Below, piece by piece: positions 33,316-37,440 of a DNA stretch of 37,440 nucleotides. The DNA lies in the NCBI GenBank assembly GCA_902763835.1, contig CACWTQ010000009.1:1-37440 (forward strand), in the 5' to 3' direction. Position numbers and translations under genes: made by a program. Source of the DNA: an uncultured Ruminococcus sp. Lineage in GTDB: Bacteria; Bacillota; Clostridia; Oscillospirales; Acutalibacteraceae. Below the pieces are notes generated by a model. It saw only the letters and a list, made by a program, of their open reading frames with translations, made no database searches and was not told where the DNA came from. The stretch's first letter is position 1, and the number at the start of each line of letters is the position of its first letter.

Positions 33316-33767
33316 CCGCTTAAATAGCAACAAAGCCTGATAAAACCTGTATTTCTGGTCTATTGTTTTCCGAAATTTTCTTCACCAAATGGGTGAAATA
33401 AAGTAAGACCCATAAATTGCTTAAAAAATCAGTGTCTATGTGGATTTTAGATGATTTATTATTTTTCACTTCTTGATCCGAATATGGTTTTCTGTAGAAT
33501 TTCAATCTGATGTTCCAAGCGTTCTTTTTCGGAGCGTAATGCGGCATTTTCAGCGACAAGTTCTTCCACGGTTTTCTCTGTCATACTTGTGTTTTTCATT
33601 CTCCAATACACTCCTTATCATTTTTCTTTTTTTATTGTATCATTTAGATTATTAACTGATAATGTCTTAATTGTAAATACATTCCGATTTCTTTATTTAT
33701 GGGTTACCTTTTGCTTTATTAAATAATTTGTTGTAGCAGGATATACGTTGGATTGTTTGGCGGTTAC
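33312..33767 (-). mobile_element. Internally deleted IS66-family remnant
   Basis: The boundaries are GTAACCGC (33312-33319) and GCGGTTAC (33760-33767); the inverted match extends to 11 bp with TTC/GAA outside. The interior of 456 bp carries only the N-terminal fragment of an IS66-type transposase on the minus strand. No clear 8-bp target duplication was found, so the remnant may have been rearranged. Confidence 0.6.
33459..33599 (-). pseudogene. IS66-family transposase TnpC, N-terminal fragment
   Basis: The 46 residues begin MKNTSMTEKT, form a leucine-zipper-like coiled coil (ELVAENAALRSEKERLEHQI) and run into FGSRSEK, the conserved start of IS66 TnpC. A stop codon follows immediately, where an intact protein would continue for over 400 residues. 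The ribosome site GGAG lies upstream on the minus strand. It is a dead fragment. Confidence 0.75.
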
Positions 33768-33837
33768 GAATTACTTAACATTGAGTACTTGGGTCCCAAT
33801 GAAAAATGGAATTATATCATTAAACCAAATGTATAGG

Positions 33838-33858
33838 TTATTTTGAAACAGTTCCTAA
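33838..33858 (+). repeat. Degenerate MITE-1 right end
   Basis: TTATTTTGAAACAGTTCC followed by TAA matches the MITE-1 right terminus and target triplet in 18 of 21 positions. The left part is not recognisable. It abuts the transposase pseudogene. Possibly a decayed copy. Confidence 0.35.
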
Positions 33859-34600
33859 CCGAATGTGTGATAGACAAGGTGAAGGCACAAATATTGAGAG
33901 AACTGTTCTTTGCCAATAGGATTAATGATCTTATGGATTGCCTTGAAGCGTATATCAACTCGTCCAATGATGAACAGGAAATAGCAAAACTAAGGAACTG
34001 TCAGAAAATAACTTGAACATTTATACTTGTCTAATTTGCCCTGTGTGTCGTTACAACACCTTGAAATACGTCAGTATTCCTGCGATTCCTGCGGTGTTGT
34101 GCCTAACACAGAACAAATTATCCTGCGTCTAAATTGTTCAACTTATTTCCCAACAGTTCCTAAAGGAACTGCAAAAATACTACAGCGAAAACAGAGAAGC
34201 TCTGCCGGGATACTATGACAGGGGTATTAAGATACCCGAAACAAGACAGCTGGGTGTAGTGCATAACGCAAGGCTAGGAAGTATGGAAAGCAATGTATTT
34301 ACACTTCTCGGTAACCGTATGAAAGGGCACAGAGCATGTTAGAGTATAAATGGAGCTAACAACCTCGCCGCATTGCTTTGTAAGGCACACAGCACCGCAG
34401 TACCCGACCTTGCGGCTTAAAAAATCCGAGCTTAATGATTGACCCATATTAAGCAAAGTGCAGGAAGCACTCCTAAAAGCGACGGTAAAGGTAGAGAATA
34501 TTCTGTAAGAGGAACGATCTCTCCGAAATTACCAGATATTGCAGAGATAGGAAAAATTAAATGGTTTTCCACGTCAAACAGAAAATTTGTGTGGCGAAAT
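33859..34600 (+). pseudogene. ISLre2/UPF0236-family transposase pseudogene, split by MITE-1
   Basis: Two pieces (33859-33990 and 34163-34423) join into one frame when the MITE-1 copy at 33994-34160 and one TAA are removed. The joined protein includes KYYSENREALPGYYDRGI and LLGNRMKGHRA, then a TAG at 34340 where the family has Trp (A-S-W-S), then SINGANNLA. A further out-of-frame stretch (34439-34575) resembles the C-terminus. These are marks of the ISLre2 (UPF0236) transposase, of which only the C-terminal half remains. It has at least a nonsense change, a probable frameshift and the insertion. Confidence 0.75.
33994..34160 (+). mobile_element. MITE-1 full copy, 167 bp, inside a transposase pseudogene
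   Basis: It is flanked by TAA at 33991-33993 and TAA at 34161-34163 and has the same ends as the other copies. It differs from the 158-bp core by a 9-bp tandem duplication (ATTCCTGCG) at the same internal position where the other copies vary. Excision of the element plus one TAA restores the host frame, which fixes the boundaries and the 3-bp target duplication. Confidence 0.9.
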
Positions 34601-34656
34601 TTCACAAAGCAGATTTTGTCTACTTTTACTTGACATATACATCGGCAATAAAAATA

Positions 34657-34685
34657 TTGATATCCTTTTTGAAATATGTTATGCT
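34657..34685 (+). promoter_or_regulatory. Promoter of the MocR regulator gene
   Basis: TTGATA (34657-34662), a 17-base spacer and TATGCT (34680-34685) lie 35 bases before the start codon at 34721. Confidence 0.6.
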
Positions 34686-34720
34686 TAAAGAACATATTAA
34701 ATCCTTTGGAAGTGAAATTT

Positions 34721-36103
34721 ATGTTGTACGATTTTTTAGACATTGACAAAAACAAAAATACCCTTCTTTACGAACAACTGTACAATAAAATAATATCTGC
34801 AATAAACTCCGGTAAATTCCGAAAGGGCGACAAGCTTCCCTCAATAAGACGATTGGCAGAAGATTTAAACATCAGCCGAACAACGGTTGAAACCGCCTAT
34901 GAACAGCTTTGTTCTGAGGGTTACATCAACAATAGTCCAAAGCGTGGTTTTTTTGTTGAAGCGGAACACAACATAAACAATGACAATGTCATTACAAATC
35001 AGAATATCGTCGTTAATCAGACCGTAGCACTCGGAAACACCGTAAAATACGATTTTTCAAGCTCCAGCATAGATTCTCAGTATATTGACATTAAGTTCTG
35101 GAAACGCTGTGTGAAAGATGTTCTTGATAAGCATTATGTCATATCGTCATACGGTTTGCCTCAAGGGGAACTTGTTCTTCGTGAAACTCTCTGTGGTTAC
35201 TCACGAAATGTCCGTGGGGTTAATGCAGATGTGGATAATATTCTCATAGGTGCTGGCACTCAGACGCTTCTTTCGGTGCTTTTGGGGCTTTGCAGGGAAG
35301 TCGGTTACGGAAATGAAATCGCAATCGAAAAAGGTTTTTTTCCGCAGGGCGAACAGATTTTTTCCGACTTCGGGTTTAATCTTTCTCCTCTGAAAGCCGA
35401 CCGCAGCGGAATTATTCTTGACGATACGGTAAAAAGCCGTATTCTCTTTGTGAACTCCTCGGGAAGTATTCGCGGCTCTGCGCCTGTTCCGATAAATAAG
35501 CGAATGGAGATTATCCGTCACGCAAAGAAAAACAATGCTGTTATAATCGAGGACGATTTCAACGGCGAGCTTCGCTATACTTCAAAACCTGTTCCTGCTC
35601 TGCAAGGTATGTGCTGCGACAGAGTTGTTTACATAGGAAGTTTTTCAAAACTTCTTTTGCCCTCGGTTCGCATAAGTTATATGGTTATGCCCGAAAATCT
35701 GGCGGAGATTTACAGAAAACGTCAGCATAATTACAATCAGACATCTTCAAAAATTGAACAGCTTGCACTTGCACAATACATAAAATCGGGACGGTTGGAA
35801 CGTCAGCTCCGCAAGCTTCGGAAAATTTACGCAATAAAATCAAAACTCCTGTTGGAATGTCTTAACAAGAGCTTCGGAGAAAATTCTATTATAGAAGTAA
35901 TCGAAACTGCACTTTGCGTTCGCATAAAGCTTGACAGTCCGTACAGCTTGGAAGAGCTTAAGAAATGTGCAGCCGACAGCGGCATTATGCTCGGAAAGTG
36001 CCGTGAAAAAAATGGGTTGAAGTATTTTTATCTCTGCTTTTCGGGAATTGAAACTGAGAAAATTCCTCAGGCTGTAGAGTATTTGAAAAGTGTATGGAGT
36101 TAA
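34721..36103 (+). CDS. MocR/PdxR-type transcription regulator (GntR wHTH fused to aminotransferase-like domain)
   Basis: A regulator of 460 residues. An N-terminal GntR winged helix (about 10-80, with LPSIRRLAEDLNISRTTVETAY) is joined by a linker to a fold-type I aminotransferase-like domain (about 115-460) that normally binds PLP or a PLP adduct. The PLP lysine is present (Lys310 in GSFSKLLLPS), as is the EDD motif (277-279). However, Phe280 stands where GabR-like proteins have Tyr, and the usual SHQ(F/Y)PTG motif is replaced by SSGSIRG (246-252). The effector site is therefore divergent. The ATG at 34721 is chosen for the wHTH start and the GGAAG upstream. MocR proteins regulate vitamin B6, GABA or taurine genes in various bacteria; its target here is not shown. 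Its stop abuts the convergent TetR gene with no gap. Confidence 0.85.
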   Translation: MLYDFLDIDKNKNTLLYEQLYNKIISAINSGKFRKGDKLPSIRRLAEDLNISRTTVETAYEQLCSEGYINNSPKRGFFVEAEHNINNDNVITNQNIVVNQTVALGNTVKYDFSSSSIDSQYIDIKFWKRCVKDVLDKHYVISSYGLPQGELVLRETLCGYSRNVRGVNADVDNILIGAGTQTLLSVLLGLCREVGYGNEIAIEKGFFPQGEQIFSDFGFNLSPLKADRSGIILDDTVKSRILFVNSSGSIRGSAPVPINKRMEIIRHAKKNNAVIIEDDFNGELRYTSKPVPALQGMCCDRVVYIGSFSKLLLPSVRISYMVMPENLAEIYRKRQHNYNQTSSKIEQLALAQYIKSGRLERQLRKLRKIYAIKSKLLLECLNKSFGENSIIEVIETALCVRIKLDSPYSLEELKKCAADSGIMLGKCREKNGLKYFYLCFSGIETEKIPQAVEYLKSVWS

Positions 36104-36679
36104 TCACTTACCGTATGTATTAATAGTCTGAACAAGAGATGTCCTTATTGTGTTTGAAATATACTCAATAACCTTTTCCCTGTTCCATTCTTCCCTGTCT
36201 TTAATCCAGTCCATCATCATACCCGAAAGAGCCTCGGTGTAAAATTTACCGAGGAATCTTTTATAATCTTCGTCAAGTTGCTTTCCCATTTTATCCTCCG
36301 CGCTTGAAATCAGATTTGCGACAAGAGATATAAAATCGGAATAGAAAAAACTCTTCACATGGTCGTGACCTATCGAATCATACGCACAATTGATAAGGTG
36401 GTCGTTGCTTTCGACATAGTTCATAACAAAGGTAATTGCTTCTTCATAGTCAACAATTAAATCGAATTTTTTAACAACCTCAATGGCATCTTGTTCGAGC
36501 ATCCATTTCAGGAGTGCATAAATATCCTGAAAGTGATAATAAAATGTTTTCCTGTTTACACCGCAGTCGGTAATAATTTCGCTTACTGTTATTTTCGAAA
36601 AAGTCTTTTTCTCCATAGCCTTACGCAAGGAATTGGCGAGTGACTTTTTAGTGTTCATTGATGTAACTTCGTGTTTCAT
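36104..36679 (-). CDS. TetR/AcrR-family transcription regulator
   Basis: A protein of 191 residues with an N-terminal HTH (about 10-55): KITVSEIITDCGVNRKTFYYHF is the TetR signature region, followed by the DIYALLKWMLEQD helix typical of the DhaS/TetR_C_7-like subgroup. The C-terminal helical ligand domain has no recognised ligand. I start at the ATG at 36679 because AGGGGG lies 9 bases upstream; an upstream in-frame ATG (36712) falls between the -10 element and the ribosome site. A palindrome over its own promoter suggests autorepression. It converges with the MocR gene. Confidence 0.85.
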   Translation of the reverse strand: MKHEVTSMNTKKSLANSLRKAMEKKTFSKITVSEIITDCGVNRKTFYYHFQDIYALLKWMLEQDAIEVVKKFDLIVDYEEAITFVMNYVESNDHLINCAYDSIGHDHVKSFFYSDFISLVANLISSAEDKMGKQLDEDYKRFLGKFYTEALSGMMMDWIKDREEWNREKVIEYISNTIRTSLVQTINTYGK

Positions 36680-36701
36680 AATACTGTACCCCCTACAAAA
36701 T

Positions 36702-36752
36702 ATTATACACACTTATCCGTAAAATTCAACGGATAATATTACACATATGTGT
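36702..36752 (-). promoter_or_regulatory. Promoter and palindromic operators of the TetR gene
   Basis: On the minus strand TTGAAT (36724-36729) and TATAAT (36702-36707) are 16 bases apart. TTATCCGT (36713-36720) and ACGGATAA (36729-36736) form a perfect palindrome with an 8-base centre lying over the -35 and spacer. A second perfect palindrome, ACACATATGTGT, is at 36741-36752. This is what a TetR operator over its own promoter looks like. Confidence 0.7.
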
Positions 36753-36974
36753 ATTTAACACGTGAAGATAATCTTCTTTAGTTTTACCTTTATGTACCCG
36801 ACCGAAAGTTGATTTAATGAGGGAGTTTTAAATCGGCTTTATTGAGTACATAACAATGGATATGAATCACCGTTGTCCGTCAATTTTACATAAGTGTTTA
36901 CTTTTTACACAGTTGTTGCATATTGACCGTTTTTTATTTTTAAAACATTTACTATAATATATTTATACTTATAT
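36753..36974. other. Intergenic region between the TetR gene and the small unknown gene
   Basis: This stretch is AT-rich with no gene. A TATAAT at 36953-36958 could serve the downstream gene, but its best -35 candidate (TTGACC, 36923-36928) is 24 bases away, too far for a normal promoter. Nothing else was recognised. Confidence 0.35.
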
Positions 36975-36988
36975 AGGAGTGTCTTAAA

Positions 36989-37300
36989 ATGTACGAAAAT
37001 GATTATAACATATTAATGCAAACACCTGTCGGGGTAAAGTACGGAACTATCAGCTTTAACGTCACCGATGGTAAAATCAGCGGCGAAATGTATATGCTCA
37101 ACCACTGCGAGCCTATCACGGGTACTATAGATGAATTTGGCTACTGCCATATAACGGGGCAAATCGTCACTATTGTGAGAAACATTGACTTCAAGGCTAC
37201 AGGCAGAATTTACAACGGCATCCTTAATCTCTCTGCAAGAGGTGAACGAAACGCTTTTGAAATAACCGGTGTTCCGCTTAAAAACTGTACTCACGGTTAA
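36989..37300 (+). CDS. Small protein of unknown function, beta-rich
   Basis: The 103 residues have no signal peptide or membrane segment. The sequence alternates short hydrophobic strands and turns (YGTISFNV, GKISGEMYML, GYCHITGQIVT, ATGRIYNGILNLSAR), suggesting a small beta-barrel or sheet. AGGAGT lies 8 bases before the ATG, so it is likely translated. I do not recognise the family. It is divergent from the TetR gene with about 310 bp between them, so it could be the regulator's target, but no evidence beyond position supports this. Confidence 0.65.
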   Translation: MYENDYNILMQTPVGVKYGTISFNVTDGKISGEMYMLNHCEPITGTIDEFGYCHITGQIVTIVRNIDFKATGRIYNGILNLSARGERNAFEITGVPLKNCTHG

Positions 37301-37440
37301 TAGTCAATTAGCAATGTGCAATGTGCAATTATCAATATTTATACTTAAACTTCCCACCCAAAAATCACTAATTGACCCCGATAAAATCTGAAAAAATCAG
37401 AAATAAAAAAGGCACAGACGCTCCAAATGTGGTATAATTG
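37301..37440. other. Non-coding tail with a short tandem repeat
   Basis: A partial tandem of GCAATGT units lies at about 37311-37330. The window ends in GGTATAATTG, a possible -10 element of a gene or element outside it. Nothing else is identified. Confidence 0.35.

Noticed and set aside
33320..33559. Minus-strand frame of 79 codons in the IS66 remnant
   Set aside because: It overlaps the recognisable TnpC fragment in another frame and resembles nothing.
34027..34218. Open frame of 63 codons in the third full MITE-1 copy
   Set aside because: It is an accidental frame of the element running into the transposase pseudogene; no ribosome site and no conservation between copies after the indel hotspot.
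34432..34755. Minus-strand frame of 107 codons upstream of the MocR gene
   Set aside because: It crosses the MocR promoter and start and opposes the transposase pseudogene end; no ribosome site or recognisable content.

Overview
The window looks like a low-GC, gut-type Clostridia (Oscillospiraceae/Ruminococcus-like) chromosome. The grounds are AT-rich intergenic DNA, AGGAGG ribosome binding sites, lipoproteins with lipoboxes, LPxTG surface proteins with class C sortases, and an oxygen-sensitive glycyl radical enzyme. No rRNA, tRNA or CRISPR was seen. The genus is an inference.

Region 1 (1-13.9 kb) is a taurine/isethionate dissimilation cluster arranged as two divergent arms around a promoter region at 7153-7383. 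The leftward arm encodes a sulfonate-type ABC transporter (binding protein 6085-7152, permease 4305-5069, ATPase 3525-4292), then a glycyl radical enzyme (1029-3506) and its radical-SAM activase (143-1024). The glycyl radical enzyme matches the catalytic and substrate residues I recall for Bilophila isethionate sulfite-lyase at a constant offset of five residues, so I call islA/islB. The rightward arm encodes an iron-dependent alcohol dehydrogenase (sarD, sulfoacetaldehyde reductase), a class III aminotransferase (tpa-type) and a TauCAB transporter. Together they would import taurine, transaminate it to sulfoacetaldehyde, reduce that to isethionate, and cleave isethionate to acetaldehyde and sulfite. 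No sulfite reductase, sulfite exporter, acetaldehyde dehydrogenase or microcompartment shell gene lies in the window.

Region 2 (13.9-15.0 kb) holds a frameshifted YitT-type membrane protein gene and a promoter region. Region 3 (15.0-33.1 kb) is a sortase-assembled pilus operon: a 4508-residue LPITG surface protein built of four beta-helix modules (probable tip adhesin), an LPLTG isopeptide-type backbone pilin, and two class C sortases whose starts overlap the preceding genes. An 18-bp stem hairpin closes the operon.

Region 4 (33.1-34.7 kb) is a graveyard of mobile DNA: a gene start cut by an IS66-like remnant, and an ISLre2/UPF0236 transposase pseudogene split by a small non-autonomous element. 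Region 5 (34.7-37.4 kb) has a MocR-type regulator, a convergent TetR-type regulator with palindromic operators, and a 103-residue unknown protein.

The sulfonate cluster and region 4 share a small inverted-repeat element (MITE). It has three full copies, one copy cut by the window edge and one 69-bp degenerate copy. It has a 158-bp core, roughly 27-bp imperfect terminal repeats and a 3-bp TAA/TTA target duplication. One degenerate copy supplies the last three codons and the stop of sarD. A second, unrelated 129-bp element with 18-bp perfect terminal repeats also occurs.
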